The translations under genes and the position numbers were made by a program. 54,537 nucleotides of DNA from Gryganskiella cystojenkinii (taxonomy: Eukaryota > Mortierellomycota > Mortierellomycetes > Mortierellales > Mortierellaceae), in contig JAAAIG010000164.1 in assembly GCA_015852425.1 (NCBI GenBank), positions 1,033 through 55,569 of the forward strand, read 5' to 3'. Under the pieces are notes generated by a model. It made no database searches. It was not told the DNA's origin and was given only the letters and a program-made list of their open reading frames with translations. The stretch's first letter is position 1, and each line of letters begins with the position of its first letter. Below are positions 30,571 to 41,356 of this stretch, piece by piece.

Positions 30571-30830
30571 GGCTTCACCCCTTAATCCCTTTTTGTGCCA
30601 TTTTCATGTGGAGAAAATAAACGACGCGAAACTTCTTGATGAACCGAGGAATTGACAAACATGTCACATCTCGTCTTATTTCCCATTTCATTCTTTTTAT
30701 TTTTTATTCTTTACCTCCCATTCCTTTCTTCTTCGTTTCCTGTCACTTCATCTTTTCCTCTATACTCTAATCAACTCATAACACCCACCGACAAAACGCC
30801 TTTTGTGAAAATTAACAGCCCTTGATAACC

Positions 30831-31840
30831 ATGGCAACCCTCGCGTCCTTGGCCGGTCCAGTCCTCGACTTTTTACAGCCACTCTCACTTTCACCCGTTA
30901 ACGTCGGTGTCCAGATCACGGCCATCGCCTTGCCATGTTTGCTTCTCTCAGAGACTGCGAAATCCTCGCTCGGTCGATGGATCTTTAAACCCTTGGCTTC
31001 TTTTGGGTTCCTCATCGCTGCTCTGTCCTACCTTCCCTCGAGTGCTTCCACCACAACCGCCACCACCTCCTTTGCCGCCGTGTCAGATCTCCCCCGAGCC
31101 CTGACCAACTCGGGTATCCTTGGACTTGCGACCGCTTATGCGGTTGAAATCAAGCATATTGTCATGAACGTTGCCCCTACCTTGTTCAATTCCTCCGGCG
31201 CTTCTTCTTCTGTCGGAGCCGCCGTGGTTCACTCCACCTATACAAGGGCCATGATGGGTGCGTTTGTCCTGGGCTGGGTTGGCGATGTGCTTTTGATCCC
31301 TCACAAAGGGTTCTTGCCCGGTCTGGCTAGTTTCTTGGCTGGTCATGCTGCTTTTATGATTGCGTTCACGTTCCATGGTCAGGATACTGCGGCGAGACAA
31401 AAGGCTCTTGGTTTCATTGTCGCCATGGCAGCTGTCGTCGGGCCTTGGTTGTTGCCCAAGATCAAGAACAAGGTTATGCGTACTGCTGTAAGTCTCTTCC
31501 CTTCATTGTTCTGTGACTTTCATTATATCTTGATCCATGGGAGTGTGAAGTTAATGACGGGATTTTTTTTAAAAAAAAATATCGTTCTTAGGTCATTGCG
31601 TATATGCTCGTCATCAGTGGAATGGTTTTGACGGCCTTTGGAAGCGTAAACTCTGGCCGCGAGTTCCTGCCCGAACGCATTCTCGGTGCGCTCTTGTTCT
31701 TTTTTTCTGATCTGTTTGTGGCCCGCCAACATTTCGTCCACAAGACTGTTCTCAACAAGTGGATCGGTTTACCTCTTTACTATGTCGGTCAGATCTTGCT
31801 GGCCTCGACGCTCCGCGGTGAACTCGTCTTGGACCGGTAG
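30831..31840 (+). CDS. YhhN / TMEM86 family membrane protein (lysoplasmalogenase-like)
   Basis: Two exons, 30831-31487 and 31592-31840, give 301 residues with about eight hydrophobic helices. Family landmarks are GAFVLGWVGDVLLIP and FLAGHAAFMIAFTFHG in the middle and RILGALLFFFSDLFVARQHF near the end; the D of GDVLL and of FFSDLFVA are the conserved acidic residues of the YhhN family. Animal TMEM86 members hydrolyse the vinyl-ether bond of lysoplasmalogens in membranes. Whether this fungus has plasmalogens is not shown, so the substrate is inferred. The start ATG at 30831 (ACCATGG) has an ideal context. The intron is 104 nt, phase 0. The Ala/Thr/Ser-rich loop near residue 70 is an insertion. 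It converges with the alpha/beta hydrolase; both could act on lipids, but that is speculation. Confidence 0.85.
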
Positions 31841-32414
31841 ACGGAAAGGGACAGGGATCAGAATAGTTAGGATAGTTGTTAGTGCGATCGATCATATCTA
31901 CCTTCCTGGAGAAGCAATAAAATGTAACAATATCAAGACTGATGCTGTGGTTTGCATCTTTCTCATGGACAAGGGGGCACCAAGAGGCCCTGAACGTCAT
32001 TCATTTTTTTTCATTTTATTTTATGAAAGGTAGAAGGGTATAATACAAATGGAATGAAATCGTAAGCCTCGGGCAGTAATTGCCCGAAAGACAGAGATTG
32101 GGCGAAGGAAGCGTAAAAACAGGACGTGGAGCTGTGTAGGGTTTGTAGGGCGTGAAAAAGAACGAGGGATGAATGGAGGTATACAAGAAAGTACAATGGT
32201 ATGGTTTGTGTGCTAAACAAAAAATAAAGAAATGTAACTAAGAACCCTTTCAAGAAGATTGGTGTCAAAAGAAAGAGATGAGGAAACAGCGGAGAAAAAT
32301 GAAAAACGGAATGTGCAAAATATGCGATCGCAGTATGAAAGTGTAACGATCTCTTGAGAGACAGCAAAAGGTTGCCTCTGGGCGCTCCATGAAAAAAGAG
32401 TCTAAAAACGCCAA
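31841..32414. other. Intergenic between convergent YhhN and hydrolase genes
   Basis: This holds the two 3' ends. AATAAAA at about 31916-31922 is a good polyadenylation signal for the YhhN transcript. No gene is seen. Confidence 0.5.
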
Positions 32415-34709
32415 CTAAAACCGATCAGGGTCCTCAAAGATTTGTTGCGACTGGTACAGGGTCTGGGTCTCGTAGATATTGCTGGTCTGGATGGCTTGTT
32501 GGAGCCCCGTGCTGTAGGTGCTGCTCCTGTATGAGTGATGCTTGTTGAGTCCGAGTTGTTTGATCGACCATCGTTGTGAGAGTGACCGCTCGAATTCGGC
32601 CAGTTTCCATGAGGAGGCGATACCCTTGAAGATTTTGCTGACCACATCTGCACGCCAAAGCAGTCCATGGGTGCCTCCCTCGATTACGCTCAGTGTGCAT
32701 TGAGGCAACCGCTGTTCCATCCAGTCTACTGCTTCCTTTGATATGACAGCATCCTATATGTGATCATCGATGAAGAGGGTGAGAAAGAGAAATGAAAAGA
32801 ATGTTTGTCAGCAAAATGAATGAGAGCACTTTTGGACAAGAAAGCAAGAGTAAACAACTACATGGCAAAGTCGACATGTAGACAGGGTCATCAACGGATT
32901 ATTCGCCCCCTCTATGCCCTTATTCCTCAACCATGCCAGGTGAGCAACGAGGCCACCCTGTCCCGTCAAAAAAACACACATGGGAAATGAAAAGAAACAA
33001 TAACGCAGAGCAAAACAATCCGCAAAAATGGATCACGGCATATGGTCCGCATTTCTGGTTGCCACTAAGTTTGTCGTTCCACTTTTGCTGTTGTTATGGA
33101 CGCCCCAATCTAATTTCTTAAGTCTGTAATCGTCCGCATCCTGCCGTTTTCCTGACGTGTAAACAAAACAAGAATTTTTCTCAAAACGAAGTGCTCGTGT
33201 CTTGGCGTTGAAAATGATGTGAACATGCAGCAGTAAACGGGAGTGACATATGCCACCCACATTGCATCGCTCCTCTTCGCCCTGGCATCTTTCCTATTGT
33301 TTTTGCCCAAGTCCTCGTCTTTTTTTCTACGTGCAGCCCACTTTGCTTCGACTGTGCATATTTCCCGTCATCAAAAAAATTGACTTTTTTCAACAGGCAC
33401 TCCCTGCCTGCTTATGCCGATGTGGTTTTTGGTGTTTGTGTTCGAGCAGGAGAGTGTCTGTATGTGTGAGAGAGAGTGAGATGACAAAGGATCGATTGTG
33501 TCCTCTGATTTTTTTTTTGTCTTCTCACCTTGGTTCCCCAAAAGACATGGACGGGCAAGGTCACATCCTTGTAACTGAATCCAAAAGAGTGATAAAGTTC
33601 CAGACAGACCATCAGATCATTGTTCGCGCCTTCCAGACTCTCGGCCATGTTGTCCTGAAGCATGGCCTTGATCAACTTTTCTCGATCATAATTCAAGATG
33701 TTGGGATCGGACTTGCACGGCGGCTCCTTTGCGGCGACGGAAAGCGATTTGTACAAAAGACCAGCAGTACTCTGAGACTTGAGTAACGTTGTAGGGACAT
33801 GTCGGATCCATTTCATCCGCTTTGCTAGTGTCAAGTGAACCCAAGGTGACATCAACCAGACTGTCCCAACGATCCTGGACTTGAGTCTCAGAGCACAGGC
33901 CATGGCGTAGATTGCACCACACGAATGACCCATGACCGAGAATTTTTGAATGTTGAATCCGTTTGCCATCTCTTCCACGATCTCTGCCATCCTGAGCGGT
34001 GTCCATGACTATGTTGATGATTGCCATGTACAAAAACAAGAAGTCGCTAGTCAGTTGCGTCGTCCATGAGACAGACCCTATATTTCACCCCTTTTCTGAC
34101 CGAGACAGGAAGCAGACCCCAGGGGGAGGAGACTTGTTATGTACCTCTGGGTTTGTAGTATGGGACATGCCTACGCCCGGTCGGTCGATGCAGTAGATCC
34201 GAAGAGAGTGCTTGAATGCCAAGTCTTCTAGAATGATCGAGTAATAGCGCATGCAGCCCAGGCCGAGGCTGTTTGTTCATTGAAATGAGACAATGAAAAA
34301 CAGGAACAAATGGTTAGAAACAAAGGGGGGAGAGACATATGAATACGAGAATAGAACATCGCCTCCTCCTTCCTTCCCCTCCTTTCCCTTCTCCACCTTT
34401 TTCAGGGACCAGGAACAATAGGTGACCCTTAGCCACCCTGAGGCCCTGAGGCATGAAATGAAAACTATTTCGGACTAGACGGAAAAAAAGGTCGGTTGCC
34501 CAAAAGGGTTTTTTTGCAAACAAGACTTACAAACAAAAGACTGGGTGTCCACAAGGATGGCCGACTTCTGCGAATGAGACAAGTCTCCCGGAAAAGAGTT
34601 CGTAACGTTGATTCATGTCGACACAGCCGAGGGTGGCCTCGACATCAGCCATGGTCGGGATGCTGTCAAAGGACCGGATCGAAGCCGATTCAGACATTCG
34701 CCGGGACAT
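32415..34709 (-). CDS. Alpha/beta hydrolase fold protein
   Basis: Four exons, 34709-34531, 34268-34145, 34008-33529 and 32753-32415, join in frame to 373 residues. The fold is clear: GHPVFCFLGLGCMRYYS with the turn after strand 3, RIYCIDRPGVGMSH, and the nucleophile elbow FSVMGHSCGAIYAMA with Ser130. The catalytic acid is Asp262 at the start of exon 4 (PVHVFWGTK then DAVISKEAV), and His290 lies in VIEGGTHGLL. All three triad residues are present, so it should be an active serine hydrolase (esterase, lipase or related); the substrate is not predictable. No signal peptide is seen, so it is probably cytosolic or peripheral. The third intron is 775 nt, several times the local norm. The N-terminal Ser-rich 30 residues (MSRRMSESASIRSFDSIPT) may be a regulatory tail. 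Confidence 0.9.
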
Positions 34710-36943
34710 GATTGATTTTTATGGAGAATAAAGCAAAGGTCGCGTGTGTTTTGTGAATGTTGTTGAATACTTTTTTTTGTTGAGTCAGGGCTAAAAAAAG
34801 GGTTTGATTGCTGAAGTAGATGTATCAAAAAAAGGAGTCAAGCGATGAGGTCGAGGAATGGAGCCGTTGTAATGGAAATACGAGTGGACAAAAAGGGGTT
34901 CGGCTTCTAGGAATGCTGTGCAAAGGTGCGATGATGGAATGAAAGAGTTGGGGAGAAGACAAGGACAAGAGAGAAAAAGGAATCAGGTTGCGGAAAGTGA
35001 CTGATAGCAAACAAAAACCAGGGGACAAAAAAAAATGAAAAACGTTGCGGTGGGACGTGAGTTCAGAAAGCCGCCAATTGGTTCAAGAGTGTTTGGTCAC
35101 GAAAAAAAAAAAAAAGAGTTGTGAAAAGTGAACGAAAAAGATAAAAATAAAAGAAAAAAGTGAAGGTTTAAAAAGTAGAACGAGCAAGAAGTTGTGATTG
35201 ATTGAGGGCAAGGAAAAAGAGTGATGACAAAGATCTTTGCTGCAATGACTGTATGTTTGCGATAAGATGCGAGAATAACAGCGTCGCTGTCGAAGCATGC
35301 GCAGTAGTGTGAGGAATGCCGTAGACAAATCAATGATTGCCAAGCAAACAATAAAAATGCACAGAATTGTTGTTGATTGGCTTGGGAGAGGACAGAAAGA
35401 GAGGAGGGAAAGGTGGCGGAAGAGAGTGGCAGATAGAGAGAGAAATGAAGGCGAAGGTGGGAAGAGAGAAATAAAGAAGACAAAAAAATCGGCACGAACA
35501 AGAGTTGATGGGAACGGAATGAAGGTTCTGTTCCCCCGACCAGTTCAAATGAACTCCCGTCTGTGTGCTCTCAGGCCGTTGTGCAACGGCGCAATGAACT
35601 CTTTTTTTTTCGTCTTGTTCTTCGGTCTGGGGAATGAAGTCCAACGGCCCACATATTTTTGTTTTCTTTCTTCTCTTGATCGCTCTCACCCTTCCCTTCC
35701 CTTCTGCGACTTTTTATGTTCATCCACTAACCTTACGATGTCCAATTGCTCTCAGTCAAGTCAGTCGACCCCTAAACGGCACACAACCGCCCAGAAGTAA
35801 TCACGCCTCAAATCCGCGGAAAGATGACAACCTGTTGGTCAAAAAACAGGTCTTTATTTCTGTTGAGCTTGCGCCCAAAAAAGAAGGAAAACAACATACC
35901 CTGACCATCCCCATCTCGAACGTTGTTCTTGCCCCTTCCTTTAACCTTGAAGGTTTTCGCCATGCCCCAGAAATCCTCATCAGCAGCCCTCCTCTCGCCC
36001 TACATGTGCATACTACTTTTTTTAAGATCTCCATTCTTTCAATCTCAATCGCCGGTGCTTTTCTTTTCACTGTTCCATTCTGTGTTTAAAAAGATGGACA
36101 TGCAGGGGATATGCAAAATACATAAAACGTGCCTTCTTTCAAGGATCCTTTTGGCAGACTATGTTTTGGTATCCTCGGTCGAGATTCATTCCCGCAATTG
36201 TGTTCTTCGGCAATTTGCCTTACGATCAACAATTTGAAACGATACAATCAGATGCAAGAAACAAGCGGGAGAGAGATGTCCACAAGGAATTCGAAACAAA
36301 ATACAGGATCCTCCTCCCACTTCCCCATTTTCCCCTATCAACAACTTCCCCCTGCATGTGTTCCCTGCGCCATTAGGGGAAAGGCCTGTATTGCCCGATG
36401 GACCTCCTTGATCAAGTTCGGCGTTTCGTGCAACGTTCCCCAACCCCCCCTTTCCCCGTCCCCTCTTCCGCTTCCCCTTTCTTACTCTCTCCCCTTCAAA
36501 CAGGCGGGTAGGGTCCAAGGCTCAAGTGTAGTGTAACATTTCCGGAACCTGGAACAATTGTGTAAGATGACGACGAGGTTAAAGAACCAGCTTCAAGGCT
36601 ACTCCAGATATGTCGTGGAGTATGTATTTTGATCCAGAGATATAGCCTAGACCAATTGACGTTTGTTCAAGCAATGTCGACGCAGATATTGAAACACATG
36701 CTCTTGTCTCTGAAATCTTAAGATGTGAAAGGCATGGTCAATGATGATACAAAATTGACAATTTTTTTCATAGGCTGTAGGGCAAGATCCTACACAAGAA
36801 AGAAGCTACACCAAATGGTAGAAAGAGAGTGTGTCAGAGGAGTGGAAAAGAAAGGGAACGAAATACTTGGAAGGAAGACAAAAATAAAAGCCTCTTTCAA
36901 CATTGAAATAAGCTGTACTCTCGTTGTCTCAATCCTCTCCATT
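34710..36943. other. 2.2-kb intergenic region
   Basis: This contains the hydrolase promoter and the 3' flank of the p24 gene. Open frames exist, but only one (35634-36089, plus) has a plausible protein pattern (see findings). Long pyrimidine and A/T runs dominate. No supported gene. Confidence 0.5.
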
Positions 36944-38042
36944 CTACACATGCGATCTCCTTGAGCCGCTGAAAAAGGTCCGGATGACATAAACCTGTAA
37001 CGCGGCCATGACCACAATCATGGTCAACTCTGTCAACGAGAACCAAAAGATTCGAGACTCTGTCGAGATGACTGTCGAAAAGTTGCGAGCCTCTCTTGTC
37101 TTTTGATATTTCTGCATCCTGTCGACGCGGCCCAATTCTCCAGTCAGACGGAACAGGGATTCATCCATCGCATCCGCCTGGGCCTGAGGACCTTTGCCCT
37201 TTTCCTTCTCAAGGACTTGAGATGCTCTCTTCTCGTTCTCGATCGAGATTTCGAAATCGACGGCCTTTTCTGCAAAGGTTGACATGTCGTTTGAGAAACA
37301 AAACGAGTACTCGCCAATCTCGTTTGCTGTAAAGACATAGTCACCCTGTCGTTCCTTCTCGAGGTTCAAAAGGGGTTTGTCACCTGGACCTTTGACCTCG
37401 ACATCGATATCAAACGAGCCTCCAGATTGGACCTAAGTTCATATCAAAGCATTAAACATACTGCGAGAAAAGACCAACTCAAAGCCTTTTTTTCGGTTAT
37501 CAAGCTGAGCCATCGGTGCCTCTCCAGAGTTAATCTTGTTCGATCCGGGTAATATCGCTTCTTCTTCCATGTGGTAGCGGTGACACTCACCGGTATCAGT
37601 AATTGGGCAGTCGGAAATCCATTTAGCCTTGTCATCAATAGAGTTCATTGTCCGGGTCGTCTTCGTGGCCTCCAGTCCCTTTTCTCTTTTTTCGTTGCTG
37701 CCCAACTTCTGAGTCCCTTTTGAGGACCTAGCCAATCTCAATCGAAAGCCAACACGCCCTATTCTGTTTCCGCTTTTCGCCCATTTGTCGCTGTTACAAT
37801 CCTTGTCCTCAAGGGGATGCTGTCTTCGAAATCATTAAAAGGACACTTACAGCAAAGTAAAACGCTAGCTTCTTCTTGGGTTCGCTCGCCCAGGCATAGA
37901 AGCATGCCTTCTCATGCGCGGCTACATTGTAGGTCAAAGCTGTGGCCTCAACTTGATTCGATGTCAAGATCAGTGTGGTCAATATAATGCCCATGAAGGT
38001 GATCAATGTTCTGGTCCTTGTGAATACGGCTCCGAAGGTCAT
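36944..38042 (-). CDS. p24 family (EMP24/GP25L, TMED) cargo receptor
   Basis: Two exons, 38042-37851 and 37432-36944, give 226 residues. Residues 1-33 are a signal peptide (hydrophobic core TFMGIILTTLILTS). The lumenal GOLD domain carries the two conserved cysteines, in EKACFYAWA and in GEYSFCFSND, with the classic AFYFA-VQSGGSFDIDVEVKGP junction across the intron. A coiled-coil stem and one transmembrane segment (LTELTMIVVMAALQVYVIR) follow, then a short basic cytosolic tail (SGSRRSHV). p24 proteins cycle between ER and Golgi in COPII and COPI vesicles and sort GPI-anchored and other cargo. The tail lacks a clear KKXX signal but has the aromatic pair of FF type (RTFFSGS). The 418-nt intron holds a 100-codon open frame (see findings). 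Family assignment is strong; I do not assign a paralogue. Confidence 0.9.
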
Positions 38043-38615
38043 GTTGATTCCTTTTTGAATTCGACTGTTTGATTATCTTGGGGGGGGGGGTAGTTGGTTA
38101 TAGACTTGAATCTCGGCCGATGGTTGATGGGGGACAGAAAGGTGTGCTTTGTTGAATGAGATGTTCAGACAAGAATGAAAATGGTTTCATCAATCTCAAT
38201 ACCCATTCAACCCCCCTTGATCTCACTTGTTCTCTGTCTCCCCCTTTTTCTGAGAACATTTTTCCTAGCTCCCTTCCGTTCCCAAGCGTAAAACGTACGG
38301 TTGGTTGTTTTGGTGGCGGTGACGTATCCAGTCCCTTCAGTCCACTCTCCAGCCCCGGCATTCTTATCGACGCGTTCTTTCTGCAACNNNNNNNNNNCCC
38401 CCCCCCCATCGACAATTTGTCCCCCCAAAGCGAACGCGCTCGATATCAAACAGCGCGCTCGCTCTTGTCTTTTCAACGTTAGAACATTGCTTGGTTTGCG
38501 CTGTTCAATAAATGGTTCTCGACCTACATTTTTATTTGAATAAGGCCTAAGAGAGTGATGTAACTTTTATTCTAAACTTATACGAAAACTTTTGTATTTT
38601 GCTTTCTTTCTTTCT
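38043..38615. other. Intergenic with an assembly gap between the p24 and aldo-keto reductase genes
   Basis: This is the p24 promoter side and the 3' flank of the aldo-keto reductase. It carries a run of 11 G (38080-38090), 10 N, and 10 C next to the N. The open frames crossing the N run are artefacts. Confidence 0.6.
38388..38397. other. Assembly gap (10 N)
   Basis: Ten unknown bases followed directly by ten C. The true length is unknown; a fixed count of N often marks a scaffold join or a polymer the sequencer could not read. Confidence 0.95.
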
Positions 38616-40133
38616 TTACGAGGAACGGAAGTTGTAGTCAAGGGCAGGCTTGTTGGTCAAGATTTGTTCAATCGTCTCCAAGACTTCCTCCGTCAACTGC
38701 TTTGAGATCAGGACCGCCTTTACGTTCTCTTCAATCTGCGAGGGCTTTGAGGCTCCCGTAATAACCGAGGACACATTCTTGTTCCGGAGACACCAGGCCA
38801 ACGCCAACTGGGATCGGGTGCAATCCAACTGTTTCGCAATATCGCCCAACTTGATCACCTTGGCAATCTTGGTGCGACCATCCTCCGTATCGAGTCCATC
38901 CCGGAGACGTTTCATGACCGCATTGTCCGTAATAGCGAGACGACTGTCAGAGGGGATCGAGTCGTTGTATTTGCCGGTCAACAGACCCGACGCCAAGGGA
39001 GACCAGGTCGTAGAGCCCATACCAAAGTTTTTGAACAAGGGGAGGTATTCTTTCTCGACGCGATCACGATGGAACATGTTGTATTGGGGTTGCTCCATCT
39101 ATTTTGTCAGAAAATTGTAAACCGAAAAAAATCCATTAGCGTCGTAGAAAAAAAATATTTTCTTATCAGGATAGAAACATAGTTTAGCCGGTGAGGCAAC
39201 TGACGCAAGCGCGTAAGTGAGGAAGACGGAGTGACCAAAAACTGAAGCTTCTTTTTGCTTGTTGCTGCTGTTTTGAGCGTAACAGTAGCTCTTACCAATG
39301 GACCGATCAAGTTGAGGCGCTGAGCCACAGCATGAGCCTCGGTGATCTGTTGAGCACTCCATTCGGAGGTACCCCAGTAAAATGCCTTTCCTTGGTTGAT
39401 GACATGGTTAAAGGCACGGACGATCTCCTCCATGGGTGTATCGGGGTCGGGACGATGAGCATAGAGCAAATCGACATAATCCAACTGGAGGCGCTTCAGG
39501 GACGCATCTGTGCCTTCGATGATGTGCTTTCGGGACAACCCACGGTCATTGGGTCCCTTGCCACCCCAAAAGATCTTTGTCGAAATGACGAGATCGGATC
39601 TCTTCCAACCAAACTTGCGGATCGCGACACCCATATCAATTTCGCACTGTCCGCCAGAGTAGACCTAAGTAAAAGTTTTGAGTGTTTTTTTATCAGCCAC
39701 AAAGGTTTTGGTGATTCGCGATTTTTTCACTTTTTTTTCTGTCGCTCTCTCTCGATTCTCGTTTAGCTTGAGCAAAAAGTGACACCCTGATGTCAAGCCT
39801 TGATAATCACAAAATGTAGGGGGTAGAGGGGCAACTGATCGGGACCCGTTTCTTTACCTCGGCAGTATCGAAAAAGTTGATGCCAAGATCAAAGGCAGTC
39901 TTCATGCACTGTTGAGCAACCTCAGGGCCAACTTGACCACCTGTTGAATAAGAATACAACAACAAGGATATTATATTTGGGATCAGTTACAGGTCAATCA
40001 ATGCACGATTCGCCGGAAAATGAGCCTAGACCAGAAAGGCTCCTATTCTGTTCGTAGTACCATAGGTGACCCATCCACCAAGGGAGAGGCAGGAGACCTT
40101 GAGGCCACTGTTTCCGAGATAGCGATATTCCAT
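38616..40133 (-). CDS. Aldo-keto reductase, voltage-gated K+ channel beta-subunit type (AKR6-like)
   Basis: Four exons, 40133-40061, 39940-39858, 39664-39296 and 39098-38616, join in frame to 335 residues. The start is [20 protein letters not shown]. The catalytic set is visible: Asp in INFFDTAE, Tyr in VYSGGQCE (next exon), Lys in [12 protein letters not shown] and His in [12 protein letters not shown]. The cofactor-binding C-terminus has [14 protein letters not shown] and [20 protein letters not shown]. The segments [20 protein letters not shown] and [15 protein letters not shown] are typical of the Kv-beta and fungal AKR6/YajO branch. It should reduce carbonyls (aldehydes, methylglyoxal-like compounds) with NADPH in the cytosol. 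The subunits form tetramers in relatives. Introns are 120, 193 and 197 nt. Confidence is high for family, moderate for subclass. Confidence 0.92.
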
Positions 40134-41098
40134 GGTTGTAAGAAGGGTGAAGTGTATGAAGGTTTGAATGTGTGTATGAGATGAGAATGAGAATTTGAAG
40201 GAGAATGAAAAGAAGAAATGAGAAAAGAAAGAGGAATTGATTCGCGAAAAGAGAGAGACCAACCGAAAAGAGATGAGCGCGACACCTTTTTTTTTGCCCC
40301 GCCAAACTGTCCCGGCAGCACGATCGCCCACGGACACAAAACGCTCCAGGCCCATTCGTCCCATACCAGCATTAGATCTGGTCACTCTTTCTAGCGTTAC
40401 TCTTTCTCTCTCCCTCCCTTTCCTTCCCCCTGTCCTTGGCCGAACTGTGTCAGAAGACTCTTTCACCTTGGTTGATACCCCACGAGCATGCAGTGAAGCG
40501 GCGCTTGAATCGCAAGGATGAGCTGCTGGAGGCGACTCTTTTTTATGCTCTCGTTCTCAAAAAAATCCAAAAAAAATCGATCGACCCCAACACGGAGAGC
40601 GGTTTCCATTCCAGGCCGTCCGCTCGCCACCGTTTTTTTTCGATCAACATTTTGGGTTTGTGTTTTTCCGACTACAGTACTCTCTTTTTTTTTTGGCTTC
40701 TTCCCTTCCACACACACCAGTAGCTATCTTATTGTTTCCCAAGACGCCGCCCAGCCCTCTATCTCCATTAGTCTATATGCACTATCAAGTTTGCTCGGTT
40801 CCATGACCCCATCCACTCTGTTGAATTAAAAACAAAGTTCACACTGTTAAGTGTTGACTCTACCTCAGCGGATAAATTTACAGCCTCAACCTTTGGCACG
40901 CTTACTCTTCATTTTTTTGATTAGGCTGGTTGCTACCTTGGAACGAATACGGTTGAAAATGCTGCTCTCATGCCGTTCTATTGAAAAGGCTAGGTTTTGT
41001 TGTGTGCTTGCTTGTCGAACTGAACCGCAGCAGTATCGGCGAACTCTGGCGGTCAACAGGGAGAATAATGTAATTTTGCACCGCCCATCTCTCCAATA

Positions 41099-41209
41099 TT
41101 AGTGGCGCTGGAGGTCAACATCAAACCAATGTACTACAATCATCTACCCATGGACGCATGCTATACCTTGTCCATCTCGTTTGACATTAGTGGCGCCAAA
41201 GGTCAAGAT
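41099..41209 (+). repeat. Imperfect direct repeat pair upstream of the F-box-like gene
   Basis: TTAGTGGCGC followed by three variable bases and AGGTCAA, one variable base and AT occurs at 41099-41121 and again at 41187-41209 (19 of 23 bases equal, 88 bp apart), just before the TATA box. It looks like a pair of binding sites. Confidence 0.6.
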
Positions 41210-41247
41210 GTGCTAAGTTGCCACCATCTTCTTGGAGCTGCCTCTCC

Positions 41248-41254
41248 TATAAAA
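41248..41254 (+). promoter_or_regulatory. TATA box of the F-box-like gene
   Basis: TATAAAA lies 109 bases before the chosen ATG and 38 bases after the second copy of the direct repeat. Confidence 0.5.
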
Positions 41255-41356
41255 CGCTATGGTTAGTCTCTCTTTTTGTCTCTCTTTTTACAAAAGAACC
41301 AGCTCCTTCGCATCAAAAACTTCAACAGCAAAAAGAAGAAAAAAAATAGACTAGCT

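Larger units (their letters stand above)
25312..30830. other. 5.5-kb stretch without a supportable gene
   Basis: No open frame here has splice support, a known family or convincing composition. The region is full of A and T runs and short CT/GA stretches. Items worth noting: a small signal-peptide-like ORF on the minus strand (26585-26905), a perfect 9-bp inverted repeat (27263-27289), two TCCGGAG copies (27655-27673), an orphan acidic open stretch on the minus strand (30094-30405) and an E-box (30564-30570). The promoters of the Gln-rich gene (left) and the YhhN gene (right) must lie at its ends. Confidence 0.5.
40134..41356. other. Intergenic, divergent promoters of the aldo-keto reductase and F-box-like genes
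   Basis: No gene is supported. It contains T runs (for example 40679-40700), a 23-bp imperfect direct repeat (41099-41121 and 41187-41209) and a TATA box at 41248-41254. Confidence 0.5.

Noticed and set aside
30822..30830. Upstream start of the YhhN protein at 30822
   Set aside because: That codon is TTG; the ATG at 30831 has an ideal ACCATGG context.
33250..33786. 178-codon plus-strand frame near the hydrolase
   Set aside because: It spans the hydrolase intron and the antisense of exon 3, with no homology or splice logic.
35097..35501. 134-codon minus-strand frame rich in Ser, Leu and Phe
   Set aside because: It is a translated pyrimidine tract; composition alone explains the open frame.
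38098..38543. Open frames crossing the N run
   Set aside because: They depend on unknown bases and homopolymers.
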